Source: Fundidesulfovibrio agrisoli (GTDB taxonomy: Bacteria > Desulfobacterota > Desulfovibrionia > Desulfovibrionales > Desulfovibrionaceae). Taken from it: a stretch of DNA of 64,000 bases. Under the pieces are notes generated by a model that had not been told where the DNA came from, made no database searches, and worked only from the letters and a program-made list of their open reading frames with translations. Within the stretch, counting starts at the first letter, position 1, and each line of letters opens with the position of its first letter. Shown piece after piece: positions 1 through 10,287 of this stretch. The translations under genes were made by a program, and so were the position numbers. The stretch lies in assembly GCF_022808715.1 (NCBI RefSeq), contig NZ_JAKZKX010000001.1:186001-250000 (forward strand). The letters run 5' to 3'.

Positions 1-29
1 CGCTGAAGTGCACCATGGAAGAGGAATAA
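1..29 (+). CDS. clpS: ClpS, C-terminal end only
   Basis: Only the last eight codons lie in the window, reading LKCTMEEE followed by TAA, with the ATG of clpA starting on the very next base. The ending resembles the C-terminus of ClpS, the adaptor that brings N-degron substrates to ClpA, and clpS normally sits directly upstream of clpA. The assignment rests on this short tail and on context. Confidence 0.7.
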
Positions 30-2318
<2,289 letters not shown>

Positions 2319-2760
2319 CGGCCTCCAACTCGCCCGCTGGCAGCGTTGACGCATCAAGCAGGCTTCCATGCATGTCGCACACGCATAGGAGCCGGCTTTT
2401 TCACCCGCCTGCGCGAAAGGGCTCGCCCCGATCAGGCTGCGTGCATTGACCGCCGGTCAGGCACTGGCCTCGGGCCTCGCTGCGGGGCCGCAATGGCCCG
2501 AGCCAGCGTCCGCATCCGGCCCGTCTGGCGGGCACCGGCCCAGCGCCTCGCGGTTGGGGCCGAGCTGGCGCGCGAGCCGGTGCCCGCATCCCGGCCCGCC
2601 TCGCGTGGCGTGGCGTTCTTGCGGAGTCCGGCGCGATCCGGCACTATCAGGCCGCACAGGCGCGATCAGCCACCATTCGGGAGACTACAGGCCATGCGCA
2701 ACGTTATGCAGTCCCGCGCTCCCAGGCGCTCCGGCCCCAGGCTCCTTCGTGAGGGCGGTC
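2319..2760. other. 442-bp gap between clpA and the GT9 gene
   Basis: I find no supportable gene here. Open frames run through it in several registers because of the high GC, but none has a recognisable product. The middle holds an imperfect direct repeat and several inverted repeats (separate entry). No convincing terminator with a T-tract follows clpA. The open frame of the next gene extends back to 2446, but the homologous region only begins near 2761. Confidence 0.5.
2464..2601. repeat. Imperfect direct repeat with inverted repeats
   Basis: Two roughly 45-bp GC-rich segments, 2484-2526 and 2556-2601, both begin GGGGCCG and both end in a CGCATCC-GGCCCG motif, so they look like a diverged duplication. 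Around them are inverted repeats: 2464-2476 pairs with 2495-2506 with one bulged base, and 12 bases at 2528-2539 pair exactly with 2576-2587. Function is unknown. Confidence 0.5.
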
Positions 2761-3591
2761 GTGGCTGAGCGCTCCATCGCAGTGCTGTTCAAGGGTTCCA
2801 TCGGCGACGAGCTCAACACGACGCCCCTGGTCAGGGCCTTGAGTATCCAGCGCGGGTGCAAGGTCGTGGTCAAGATGACCTACGCGGCGGCCATCTACGA
2901 GGGCAGCCCCTACGCCACGGAAACAGGCGAGTTCACCAACTACGTGCTGCTGCGCCACCCCGGGCCGGAGGAGCACGGCCTCCATCTGATCGACCACTAC
3001 GCCAGGCTGGCTGGCGTCACGCTGGAGGGCAGGGGGCTCGATTTCTTCCCGGGCCCCTCCGACGCGGTGGATGAGCTGCCGCAAGCCGCAGGCGCGAAGC
3101 GCGTGGCCGTGGACACCCGCTGCGGCTGGCCCAGCAGGCAGTGGCCCCTGCGGCGCTTCAGGCAGCTGACGGACGAACTGCGACGCGCCGGGGTGGAGGT
3201 GGTGGAGGTCGGCAAGACGCTCGCCAACTGTTTCGGACAGACGGTGGAGGACAGGCTCGGCAACGCGGACCGCTCCTTCCTGGACCGGTTGAGCCTGCGC
3301 CAGACGGCCCACGTGCTCTCGCGCTGCGATCTTTTCATCGGTTGCGACAGCGGCCTCTCCCACCTGGCGGCCGCGGTGGGGACGCCGGCCGTCACCCTGT
3401 TCGGGCCGATCCATCCTGCCACGCGCATGCACGCGAGCACGATCCCGATCTTCGCGGACGCCTGCCCGAACCACCGCATCCAGCACGTGGAGTGCCAGCG
3501 CGGCGGCAACGTCTGTATGCGCTCCATCAGCGTGGACACGGTGCGCGCGGCGGCGTTGCGCGCCCTGTTCAAGACCGGGCGCGGCCGGTGA
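2761..3591 (+). CDS. Glycosyltransferase family 9 (heptosyltransferase-like)
   Basis: The protein is about 276 residues from the GTG at 2761. The N-terminus (AVLFKGSIGDELNTTPLVRA) resembles the GT9 opening with its glycine-rich GD element and conserved TPL. The C-terminal half holds the donor-site motif FIGCDSGLSHLAAA near residues 192-206, followed by GTPAVTLFGP. GT9 enzymes transfer heptose or related sugars to lipopolysaccharide core; the acceptor cannot be told from sequence. It is shorter than typical WaaC or WaaF (about 320-350 residues). The frame is open upstream to 2446, so the start is a judgement based on where similarity begins; a GTG at 2749 is an alternative. No other LPS gene is adjacent. 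Confidence 0.75.
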   Translation: MAERSIAVLFKGSIGDELNTTPLVRALSIQRGCKVVVKMTYAAAIYEGSPYATETGEFTNYVLLRHPGPEEHGLHLIDHYARLAGVTLEGRGLDFFPGPSDAVDELPQAAGAKRVAVDTRCGWPSRQWPLRRFRQLTDELRRAGVEVVEVGKTLANCFGQTVEDRLGNADRSFLDRLSLRQTAHVLSRCDLFIGCDSGLSHLAAAVGTPAVTLFGPIHPATRMHASTIPIFADACPNHRIQHVECQRGGNVCMRSISVDTVRAAALRALFKTGRGR

Positions 3592-3618
3592 GAGGCGGAG
3601 CGGCTTGCGGAGTTCGTT

Positions 3619-4266
3619 TCATTCCGGGGGAAGTGATCTGTTGAAGAATTCGACGAGCTCTTCCCCGATGCGTTCGTGGATGGCAGCGCGGTCCACACCG
3701 GGGCCGTCGCTGCACAACTCAGGGCGTGATGCGGCCAGAGCGGCGTCCAGCGCCGCAAGGGCCTGCCAGGGCCTGCCCACCAACTGAACGTCGCTGCCCC
3801 TGCCCTCGGGGGCGTCGTAGCTGTCGCCAAGGTGCCTGGGGGCAATCACGATGTAGCCGTTGCGCGCCAGGTGCGCGGCCCAGTCCCGGTGCCCAAGTTC
3901 GCTGCCGCCGCTGCCGTGCGAGAGCACGATCACCGGGAATCTGCCGGAGGCGGTGGGCGCGTCTCTGGCCGCGCGCATGGGATAGGGGCCGGCCATCCAT
4001 TCCTGCTCTCGGGTTCGGGGATGGGCCGGATACCAGACCGCCAAGGGGATGGGGCTTTCACCGGGAACCTCAAGGCGAAGGTATCCGGCAGTGTAGGGCG
4101 CTTCGGCACACAGCACCGCCGTGGCCAGCAGCGTAAGCTGCGCCAACAGGGCGGCAAAGAGCAGGGCGGCGCCGAAAGAGCGCAGGGGGAGCCGTAGTTC
4201 AAAACACAGGCGTCCGGCCCATTGGAAAGGACCGGACGCCTGGAATCTCACGGAAAGGCCCGGCAT
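3619..4266 (-). CDS. Alpha/beta-hydrolase of dienelactone-hydrolase type, internally shortened
   Basis: From the ATG at 4266 the protein has 215 residues. A hydrophobic stretch at about 30-53 ending in a CAEA site looks like a signal peptide. The oxyanion-type motif LSHGSGG lies at 115-121, and the C-terminus (CSDGPGVDRAAIH then VEFFNRSL) resembles the usual end of the larger COG4188 hydrolases of about 330-400 residues. The part that should carry the nucleophile GxSxG and the acid residue is absent: residues near 180 pass straight from the helix after LDAALAAS into the C-terminal segment. An in-frame deletion would explain this, so the product is probably inactive. The start is uncertain because the terminator hairpin of the upstream leftward operon lies inside the first 20 codons. 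Confidence 0.6.
   Translation of the reverse strand: MPGLSVRFQASGPFQWAGRLCFELRLPLRSFGAALLFAALLAQLTLLATAVLCAEAPYTAGYLRLEVPGESPIPLAVWYPAHPRTREQEWMAGPYPMRAARDAPTASGRFPVIVLSHGSGGSELGHRDWAAHLARNGYIVIAPRHLGDSYDAPEGRGSDVQLVGRPWQALAALDAALAASRPELCSDGPGVDRAAIHERIGEELVEFFNRSLPPE
4201..4242 (-). terminator. Rho-independent-type terminator after the ACT gene
   Basis: An 11-bp perfect inverted repeat (4207-4217 with 4232-4242, arm CAGGCGTCCGG) is followed on the minus strand by TGTTTT. It lies 35 bases beyond the stop of the ACT-domain gene and fits termination of the paaK-ACT transcript. Confidence 0.75.
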
Positions 4267-4277
4267 GACCGCGAGGT

Positions 4278-4709
4278 CTACAGGTTGTAGAGCGTGTCGC
4301 CGGGGATGATGTGCAGGCCCTTCTGCTGGAGCAGTTCGATGGCCTGGTCGGTCTTGTCGAAACGGAAGACGATGATGGCCGTCTTGGAGCTCTGCTGCAC
4401 GAAGGCGTACATGTACTCCACGTTGACGCCGCCCGCGGAGAGGATCTGCAGGATGGCGTTGAGCCCGCCGGGCTGGTCGTCCACTTCCACGGCCACCACG
4501 GAGGTGCGGCCCACGGTGAAGCCGTTCTCCTTGAGGGCCTTCTTGGCCTTCTCGTGGTCGGAGACGATCAGGCGCAGGATGCCGAAATCCGAGGTGTCCG
4601 CCAGGGAGAGCGCCCGGATGCTGATCTTGTTTTCGGCCAGGATGCGGGTGACTTCCTCCAGGCGTCCGGCCCGGTTCTCCAGGAAGATGGAGATCTGTTC
4701 TACTTTCAT
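4278..4709 (-). CDS. Tandem ACT-domain protein
   Basis: This 143-residue protein consists of two ACT folds, about residues 1-65 (starting [18 protein letters not shown]) and 70-140 ([15 protein letters not shown]). ACT domains bind amino acids or similar small ligands and usually regulate an enzyme; no catalytic domain is attached. It lies nine bases downstream of paaK on the same strand, a pairing common in anaerobic delta-proteobacteria and archaea, so it probably senses a ligand linked to aryl-acid activation. The ligand cannot be read from sequence. Confidence 0.85.
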   Translation of the reverse strand: MKVEQISIFLENRAGRLEEVTRILAENKISIRALSLADTSDFGILRLIVSDHEKAKKALKENGFTVGRTSVVAVEVDDQPGGLNAILQILSAGGVNVEYMYAFVQQSSKTAIIVFRFDKTDQAIELLQQKGLHIIPGDTLYNL

Positions 4710-4718
4710 GGGTGCCCC

Positions 4719-6023
4719 CTAGTTCTGCTTGCGCAAATCGAGAATCCGCTTGGCCTTGCCTTCGGAACGCTGGATGGAGCGCGGCTCCACCAGTTTGACC
4801 ATGGCGGTCACGCCCAGGTAATCCTTGATGTTCTTGACGATCTTGCCTTCGATGCGCTGCAAGACCTTGATTTCGTCGGAGAAGAGCTTCTCGTCCACCT
4901 CGACCTGGATCTCCAGGGTGTCCAGGTTGCCCTCGCGCTTGACCACCAGCAGGTAGTGCGGTGCCAGGCCCTCGGTCTCCAGCAGGATGGATTCGATCTG
5001 GCTGGGGAACACGTTGACGCCGCGGATGATGAGCATGTCGTCGCTGCGGCCCATCATGCGGTGCACGCGCGCGGTGGTGCGCCCGCAACGGCAGGGCACC
5101 TTGTTCAGGATGGTGATGTCGCGGGTGCGGTAGCGGATGAGGGGCTGGGCCTCCTTGGTGAGCGTGGTGATGACCAGCTCGCCCTGTTCGCCGGGGGGGA
5201 GCACCTCGCCCGTCTCCGGGTCGATGATCTCGACCAGGAAGTGGTCCTCCATGATGTGCAGGCCGTTCTGGGCGTTGTGGCATTCGATGCCCACGCCCGG
5301 GCCCATGATCTCGGAGAGGCCGTAGATGTCGATGGCGGTGATGCCCATCTTGTCCTCGATGTCGCGGCGCATCTCCTCGGTCCAGGGCTCGGCCCCGAAG
5401 ATGCCGATGCGCAGGTCCAGGTCCTTGAAGCTGAAGCCCGCCTCCTGGGCGGCCTCGTGCAGCACCAGGGCGTAGGAGGGCGTGGAGCAGATCACGGTGG
5501 GGCCGAAGTCCTTGAGGAGCATCACCTGCCGCTTGGTGCCGCCGCCGGATACGGGCACGATGGTGGCCCCCAGCTCCTCCGCGCCGTAGTGCGCGCCCAG
5601 GCCGCCGGTGAACAGGCCGTAGCCGTAGGCGTTGTGGATGATGTCCTTGGCGGAGGCCCCGGACGCCACGAAGCAGCGGGCCATGAGCTTCGCCCAGTTG
5701 CGCACGTCGCGGTGGGTGTAGCCCACCACGGTGGACTTGCCCGTGGTGCCGCTGGAGGCGTGGATGCGCACCACGTTCTCCTTGGGCACGGCGAAGAGGC
5801 CGAAGGGGTAGTGGTTGCGCAGGTCCTGTTTTTCGGTGAACGGAAGGAGCTTCAGGTCGGCCAGGGAGCGGATGTCGCTCGGCTTGATGCCGCGCTCGTC
5901 GAATTTCTGGCGGTAGAAGCCGACATTGGCGTACACTCGCTCCACAAGGGCCTGGAGCCGCTTGAGTTGCAGGGCTTCCAGGTCCTCCCTGGGCAGGGTT
6001 TCCATCTCCACGTCGAAAATCAT
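4719..6023 (-). CDS. paaK: Phenylacetate-CoA ligase family protein
   Basis: This 434-residue adenylate-forming enzyme would activate phenylacetate or a related aryl acid to its CoA thioester. The phosphate-binding motif [16 protein letters not shown] begins near residue 88. [13 protein letters not shown] matches the PaaK form of the AMP-binding core, and the YRTRDIT motif and a C-terminal mobile domain follow. Length is normal for PaaK. No downstream phenylacetate degradation genes (paaABCDE, paaG, paaZ) are nearby. In anaerobes such ligases often serve aryl-acid salvage linked to indolepyruvate or arylpyruvate oxidoreductases, so the substrate is open. It is transcribed leftward, with the ACT gene as second cistron. 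Confidence 0.88.
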   Translation of the reverse strand: MIFDVEMETLPREDLEALQLKRLQALVERVYANVGFYRQKFDERGIKPSDIRSLADLKLLPFTEKQDLRNHYPFGLFAVPKENVVRIHASSGTTGKSTVVGYTHRDVRNWAKLMARCFVASGASAKDIIHNAYGYGLFTGGLGAHYGAEELGATIVPVSGGGTKRQVMLLKDFGPTVICSTPSYALVLHEAAQEAGFSFKDLDLRIGIFGAEPWTEEMRRDIEDKMGITAIDIYGLSEIMGPGVGIECHNAQNGLHIMEDHFLVEIIDPETGEVLPPGEQGELVITTLTKEAQPLIRYRTRDITILNKVPCRCGRTTARVHRMMGRSDDMLIIRGVNVFPSQIESILLETEGLAPHYLLVVKREGNLDTLEIQVEVDEKLFSDEIKVLQRIEGKIVKNIKDYLGVTAMVKLVEPRSIQRSEGKAKRILDLRKQN

Positions 6024-6157
6024 AGGGGCGTCACCTCCGAGTCGTGCGCGTGTCTGAAGATTCCTGCCCGAATGGCCCCGTCCGCGTCAACCGGGACCAA
6101 CGAAATTGCGTTTGCCCATGTGCCTTGAAAACTGTAGGAAGAGCCACGGAAAAAACT

Positions 6158-6547
6158 ATGCCGAGCAAGAAGAAAAACACCATCCCCACAAGCGATAAAG
6201 TCAATCTGGTGGCCCAGTGGCTGCTGGAGAAGAAAGCCAAGGACCTGGTGGCCCTCGACGTCACCAAGGTCTGCACCATCACCGAAGCCATGATCGTCGC
6301 CACGGCGGGCAGCGTCCGCCAGGCCCAGACCCTGGCCGACCACATCCTCACCCGCGCCGCCGAGGAGAAGCTCTCCTACCTGGGCATGGACGGTTACAAG
6401 ACCGGCCAGTGGATCCTGGTGGACCTGAACGACGTCATCGTTCACATCTTCCAGGAGGAGTCGCGCGGCTTCTACAACATCGAAGGCCTCTGGGCCGAAG
6501 GGGTGGAGATGCCCCTGCCCGAGGCGCCCGCTCCAACCGCCGAATAG
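6158..6547 (+). CDS. rsfS: Ribosome silencing factor RsfS
   Basis: This 129-residue RsfS (DUF143/Iojap) protein binds ribosomal protein uL14 and blocks subunit joining when nutrients are scarce. Typical family features are the ALDVTKVCTITEAMIVATA strand-helix and the DGYKTGQWILVDLNDVIVHIF region. I chose the ATG at 6158, preceded by GGAAGAG, because the extension back to 6044 has no family character. It is followed four bases later by gpmI. The leftward paaK starts on the other side, so 6024-6157 must hold divergent promoters, although I cannot pick out convincing boxes. Confidence 0.93.
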   Translation: MPSKKKNTIPTSDKVNLVAQWLLEKKAKDLVALDVTKVCTITEAMIVATAGSVRQAQTLADHILTRAAEEKLSYLGMDGYKTGQWILVDLNDVIVHIFQEESRGFYNIEGLWAEGVEMPLPEAPAPTAE

Positions 6548-6551
6548 ACGC

Positions 6552-8096
6552 ATGAAACAATCCCCGACGCTTCTGCTCATCCTGGACGGCTGGGGCCTCG
6601 CCCCGGCCGGGCCGGGCAACGCCGTCACCCAGGCCTGCCCCCAGACCCTCGAACGCCTTGCCCGCGAGTATCCCACCGCGCGCCTGGCCTGCAGCGGCAG
6701 GGCCGTTGGCCTGCCCGACGGCTTCATGGGCAACTCCGAGGTGGGGCACATGAACATCGGGGCCGGGCGCGTGGTCTACCAGGACATGACCCGCATCGAC
6801 GTCTCCATCGAGGACGGCTCCATCCGCCGCAATCCTGTGCTTCAGGAGCTCGCGGCCAAGGTGAAGGCCTCCGGCGGCAAGCTGCACCTGATGGGCCTGA
6901 TGTCGGACGGCGGGGTGCACAGCCACCAGCGGCATGTTGAAGCGTTACTTGAGGTTTTTAAGGGCTTCGGCCTCGAGCAGGCCTACGTGCACTGCTTCAT
7001 GGACGGGCGGGACACGCCCCCCAGCAGCGGCGCGGGCTACGTGCGCGCGCTGGGCGAGGCCATGGAGCGCACCGGCTTCGGCGCGGTGGCCTCCGTCATG
7101 GGGCGCTTCTACGCCATGGACCGCGACAAGCGCTGGGAGCGCGTGGCCGAAGCCTACGCAGCCCTCACCGAGGGCAAGGGCCGGCTCGTGGCCGACCCGG
7201 TGGCCGCCGTGAACGAGGCCTACGCCGCCGGGGAGACCGACGAGTTCGTCAAGCCCAGGCTGGTTGCCGGCCAGGGCGGCAAACCCCTGGCCCTGATCCA
7301 GGACGGCGACGCCGTGTTCTTCTTCAATTTCCGCTCCGATCGCGCGCGGGAGATCACCGAAGCCTTCATCCAGGACGATTTCAAGGGCTTCGCGCGCGGC
7401 GTGCGGCCAGCGCTCTCCGGCTACGCCACCATGACGGAGTACGACACCTCCTTCGGGCTGCCCGTGGCCTACGCCCCCGAGGAGCTCACCCACACCCTGG
7501 GCCAGGTCTACTCCGAAGCGGGGCTCAAGCAGCTGCGCCTGGCCGAGACCGAGAAATACGCCCACGTGACCTACTTCCTCAACGGCGGCAGGGAGGAGCC
7601 CTTCCCTGGGGAGGACCGCGTGCTCGTTCCCTCCCCGCGCGAGGTGGCCACCTACGACCTCAAGCCGCAGATGAGCGTGTACGAGGTCACGGACGCTTTC
7701 GTGCAGAACTGGGCCAAGGGTTACGACCTGGTGGTCTGCAACCTGGCCAACATGGACATGGTGGGCCACACGGGCATCATGGAGGCCGCCGTGGCCGCCT
7801 GCAAGGCCGTGGACGCCTGCGTGGCCCGCATCGTGGAGACGGTGCTGGCCTCCGGCGGCCGCGCGCTCATCACCGCCGACCACGGCAACGCCGAGGAAAT
7901 GGTGGACGCCAACGGCGGCAGGATGACCGCCCACACCCTCAACGCCGTGCCCGTGATCCTGGTGGACCCGGCGAGGCGCGAGGCCAAACTGCACGACGGC
8001 AAACTGGCCGACCTGGCCCCCACCGTGCTGCAACTTGCTGGGCTCGAGCAGCCCGAGGCCATGACCGGCCGCAGCCTCATCGAGGATCAAGCATGA
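6552..8096 (+). CDS. gpmI: 2,3-bisphosphoglycerate-independent phosphoglycerate mutase
   Basis: This 514-residue Mn-dependent enzyme of glycolysis and gluconeogenesis interconverts 3- and 2-phosphoglycerate in the cytoplasm. The N-terminal ILDGWG metal-binding motif is at about 10-15, and the catalytic serine is Ser62 in GNSEVGH. The phosphotransferase insert holds DGRDTPPSSG, and the C-terminal metal site includes ITADHGNAEEM. Length is typical. The gene overlaps the next by an ATGA and follows rsfS by four bases, so the three genes form an operon. Confidence 0.97.
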   Translation: MKQSPTLLLILDGWGLAPAGPGNAVTQACPQTLERLAREYPTARLACSGRAVGLPDGFMGNSEVGHMNIGAGRVVYQDMTRIDVSIEDGSIRRNPVLQELAAKVKASGGKLHLMGLMSDGGVHSHQRHVEALLEVFKGFGLEQAYVHCFMDGRDTPPSSGAGYVRALGEAMERTGFGAVASVMGRFYAMDRDKRWERVAEAYAALTEGKGRLVADPVAAVNEAYAAGETDEFVKPRLVAGQGGKPLALIQDGDAVFFFNFRSDRAREITEAFIQDDFKGFARGVRPALSGYATMTEYDTSFGLPVAYAPEELTHTLGQVYSEAGLKQLRLAETEKYAHVTYFLNGGREEPFPGEDRVLVPSPREVATYDLKPQMSVYEVTDAFVQNWAKGYDLVVCNLANMDMVGHTGIMEAAVAACKAVDACVARIVETVLASGGRALITADHGNAEEMVDANGGRMTAHTLNAVPVILVDPARREAKLHDGKLADLAPTVLQLAGLEQPEAMTGRSLIEDQA

Positions 8097-8335
8097 GCGA
8101 GAAGAAGAAACCCCTGACGCCGGTGAAGCCCTCGGGCATGGAGCTCGTGTTCCTGTATCCGTGCCCGTTCTGCGTGCGGGAGGTGCCGCTCATCGCGCCC
8201 ACCAAGCCCACCATGGCCCAGTGCGACGCCTGCCACCAGCGCTTCCCAGTGGTGCCAGTGGACGAGAAGGCCGTGCGCTTCCTCAAGGTGATGACGGCCA
8301 ACGGGCGCGCCGGCATCGACCCGGATTTCCTCTAG
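8093..8335 (+). CDS. Small zinc-ribbon-like protein of unknown function
   Basis: This 80-residue protein has two CxxC pairs, Cys24/Cys27 (PCPFC) and Cys44/Cys47 (CDACH), spaced as in a zinc ribbon that could bind one Zn or Fe ion. There is no signal peptide or membrane segment. Its ATG overlaps the gpmI stop (ATGA), so it is translationally coupled to gpmI. I do not recognise a named family; a role in RNA, DNA or protein binding is possible, but nothing in the sequence shows which. Confidence 0.75.
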   Translation: MSEKKKPLTPVKPSGMELVFLYPCPFCVREVPLIAPTKPTMAQCDACHQRFPVVPVDEKAVRFLKVMTANGRAGIDPDFL

Positions 8336-8358
8336 CCTCCCTCTCGGGGCGCCTGGGC

Positions 8359-9108
8359 TCAACGCCCCTGGCGCAGACGCAGGATCGCTGCGTCGATGCG
8401 CTCCATGACCTCTTCGGGCACGCCCCTGCCGCACATGATGTGGCGCGTGCTGCCTTGCCCGCCGGTCGTGACCGCGACGTACTCCACCTCGTTTTCCCCG
8501 ATTCCCGCGAGTTCCAGCAGGCTTGGCAGTTCATCCTCGCGCAGCAGCGTGAACAGGAAACGCCCGCCCGCCAGCATGAGCGCCTGCTGGTGCCTGTCCG
8601 CGACCTCGACCACCTGCCCCTGCGCCTTGTGCAGCAGCGCATCCACCGCGTCCCCATAGCTCCAGCCCGCGACCACGCCCACCGTGGCGGACTTCGGCGC
8701 CATCATCTGTGCCAGGGTTTGTTCCTCCTTCGACCTGTCGTAGTTGCCCTTGCGGAACACGGCAATCAGCGGAGAATCCTGGTGGAAGGGCAGGCTGAAG
8801 CGCGCGAACGCTTCGCGCTGGGCCGTCTTGAACCAGCCGAAGCTGCACAGTTCGCAGTCGGGGTTGCGCTGCATCTCGTAGAGGATGCGCCGGGAAGGCA
8901 TTTCCGTAAAAATGGCCTCAATGCCGGCCTCGGCCAGGATTCGGGCTGTGGCTTCATAAAGGGTGCCCGCAGGCGCACCGTCTTTGGTGTAAAAGTAGGG
9001 AGGACGGTTGGGGTAGACTACGTGAATGGCTGCGCAGAAGGCGGACCGCTCCATGAGCAGCACGATCAACGTCAAGGCCAGAAACGCGGCTGTCCGCCGG
9101 ATGGGCAT
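8359..9108 (-). CDS. Periplasmic solute-binding protein, family 3 type
   Basis: This 249-residue protein has a signal peptide (two arginines, a hydrophobic core at about 8-20 and a cleavage region near SAFCAA). It is followed by a bilobed binding-protein fold of the polar-amino-acid type: YPNRPPYFYTKDGAPAGTLYE near 30-50, then SRRILYEMQRNPDCELCSFGW. Proteins like this may be extracellular sensors or binding subunits for ABC importers. No permease or ATPase gene is adjacent, so it may work alone or with a distant transporter. It converges with the gpmI operon and is monocistronic. Confidence 0.75.
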   Translation of the reverse strand: MPIRRTAAFLALTLIVLLMERSAFCAAIHVVYPNRPPYFYTKDGAPAGTLYEATARILAEAGIEAIFTEMPSRRILYEMQRNPDCELCSFGWFKTAQREAFARFSLPFHQDSPLIAVFRKGNYDRSKEEQTLAQMMAPKSATVGVVAGWSYGDAVDALLHKAQGQVVEVADRHQQALMLAGGRFLFTLLREDELPSLLELAGIGENEVEYVAVTTGGQGSTRHIMCGRGVPEEVMERIDAAILRLRQGR

Positions 9109-9338
9109 GACTACCTCCCCGTGAGCACGGCGTTGTCCCTGTTGGCTTATACCGCGGATGCACCGTGGATGTCACGTGCTCCAGGCCCCCGGCCAAGGCT
9201 GGGCTCGCATACGGAATGGCCGGCCCAATGTTCGAGCTGACCCCGGAAACCGCACGGAGCGCGGAGCCTCACAGGGCTTGCTGGGGGGCTCAATGAAAGC
9301 TACCCTCGATATCGAACCGTCTCAAGCGTCTTGATGCA

Positions 9339-9362
9339 GCCGCCCCTGTGCCCTGGGGCGGC
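9339..9362 (+). promoter_or_regulatory. Hairpin next to the EcsC gene ribosome-binding site
   Basis: Eight bases GCCGCCCC (9339-9346) pair exactly with GGGGCGGC (9355-9362) around an eight-base loop. The hairpin ends just before the AGGAGG at about 9363-9368 that precedes the ATG at 9374. It could modulate translation or end an upstream transcript; there is no T-tract. Confidence 0.35.
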
Positions 9363-9373
9363 AGGAGGCCAGG

Positions 9374-10000
9374 ATGGGCACCCTCTTGGAGAAGGCAAAC
9401 CAGATTTTCAACTCCGTGGTGGATCGCGGGGTGAACGGCCTGCCGCCCCTGGATTCCTCCTGGGAGCTGGCCGTGCGCTACCTGCGGGACCAGAGCTTCC
9501 CCGACGACGACAGCCGCGTGGAGGCCCTCATACGCCGCGAATCGCGCAAGAACGCCTTCTGCACCGCGCTGGCCAACGTGGGAGGGCCGCTGACCCTGCC
9601 GGTGGCCATCCCGCTCAACATCTACGCCACCTTCGCCTACCAGGCGCGCCTGGCCGCGGCCGTGGCCCTGGTCTACGGGCACGACATACGCTCCCGCGAC
9701 GTGCGGGTGATGGTGGGGCTCTCCCTGGCCGGGCGTAAGGCGGTGGAGTTGCTCAAGGGCCTGGGCGTGCGCTTCACGACCATGCTGCTGGAGCGCGGGG
9801 CGGCGCAGCTCTCGGAGCGCGTGCTGGCCGACATAGGCGGCACTGTGGGGATGCGCATCCTGGCCCAGGGCGGGGAGCAGGGGGCCTCGGTGATGCTCAA
9901 GGCCGTGCCGCTGGCCGGGGCGCTGGTCTGCGGGGTGATCGACTGGCGCTACTGCCGGGCCGTGGGGGTGGTGTCGCGGAACATTTTCAGGAGAAAGTGA
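9374..10000 (+). CDS. EcsC family protein
   Basis: This 208-residue protein resembles the EcsC family: an N-terminal KANQIFNSVVDRGVNGLPP helix, the conserved ALANVGGPLTLPVAIPLN stretch that can insert in or lie on the membrane, and a C-terminal hydrophobic segment (AVPLAGALVCGVIDW). EcsC was named from the Bacillus ecs ABC-transporter operon, but no transporter partner is present here and the biochemical function is not known. An AGGAGG site supports the start. The gene stands alone and converges on the leftward RNA block. Confidence 0.7.
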   Translation: MGTLLEKANQIFNSVVDRGVNGLPPLDSSWELAVRYLRDQSFPDDDSRVEALIRRESRKNAFCTALANVGGPLTLPVAIPLNIYATFAYQARLAAAVALVYGHDIRSRDVRVMVGLSLAGRKAVELLKGLGVRFTTMLLERGAAQLSERVLADIGGTVGMRILAQGGEQGASVMLKAVPLAGALVCGVIDWRYCRAVGVVSRNIFRRK

Positions 10001-10006
10001 GGGGAA

Positions 10007-10036
10007 AAGAAAAAGGCGCGGACCAGCCGCGCCTTT
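10007..10036 (-). terminator. Terminator of the tRNA-Ser/SRP RNA transcript
   Basis: A 10-bp perfect stem (10012-10021 with 10027-10036, arm AAAGGCGCGG) is followed on the minus strand by TTCTTTTCC. It directly follows the SRP RNA 3' end and could also act on the convergent EcsC transcript. Confidence 0.85.
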
Positions 10037-10037
10037 G

Positions 10038-10126
10038 AAGGAAACCAGGCACCCGAAAACAACCGTTACCGTTGCTCCCTTTCGGACCTGGCGGGGTTGG
10101 CGGCGTTTCCGCCGCCTGGCTTCCTT
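10038..10126 (-). ncRNA. ffs: Signal recognition particle RNA, small bacterial (4.5S) type
   Basis: Read on the minus strand, this stretch contains the conserved apical domain GCCAGGTCCGAAAGGGAGCA, matching the 4.5S RNA hairpin loop and the asymmetric internal loop bound by Ffh. The ends pair (AAGGAA and CCAGGC at the 5' side with GCCTGG and TTCCTT at the 3' side), and an internal GGCGG-GAAA-CGCC region extends the rod. The RNA carries the SRP protein that targets membrane and exported proteins. Ends are estimated from the terminal helix. It lies just downstream of tRNA-Ser and is followed by a strong terminator. Confidence 0.85.
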
Positions 10127-10133
10127 GGAAAAG

Positions 10134-10227
10134 TGGCGGAGAGGGAGAGATTCGAACTCTCGGTACCGGTTTTGCCAGTACACACGATTTCCAGTCGTGC
10201 CCCTTCGGCCAGCTCGGGCACCTCTCC
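10134..10227 (-). tRNA. tRNA-Ser (GGA)
   Basis: A 94-nt class II tRNA with encoded CCA. The acceptor stem GGAGAGG pairs with CCTCTCC. The anticodon arm is CACGA-CTGGAAA-TCGTG, giving anticodon GGA (reads UCC/UCU). A long variable arm (GTACTGG...CCGGTAC) and the T arm GAGAG-TTCGAAT-CTCTC follow. It lies between fabI and the SRP RNA on the same strand. Confidence 0.96.
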
Positions 10228-10287
10228 GCGAGAAGGGAGCTATTATAAGTATCCTCCCTTCTTGGCAAGCACTTTTTTCAGCTTCCC

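Noticed and set aside
2319-2420. A terminator after clpA
   Set aside because: A short GCCGGC palindrome followed by TTTTT is present, but no stable stem of useful length could be drawn.
4140-4202. A small gene starting TTG at 4202 on the minus strand
   Set aside because: It is out of frame with the hydrolase and its product has no family features; the hydrolase frame has a clear signal-peptide-like segment.
4311-6128. Long plus-strand open frame opposite paaK and the ACT gene
   Set aside because: The translation is low complexity (VHHGG, LLGLL runs) and antisense to recognised genes; no ribosome-binding site or homology was seen.
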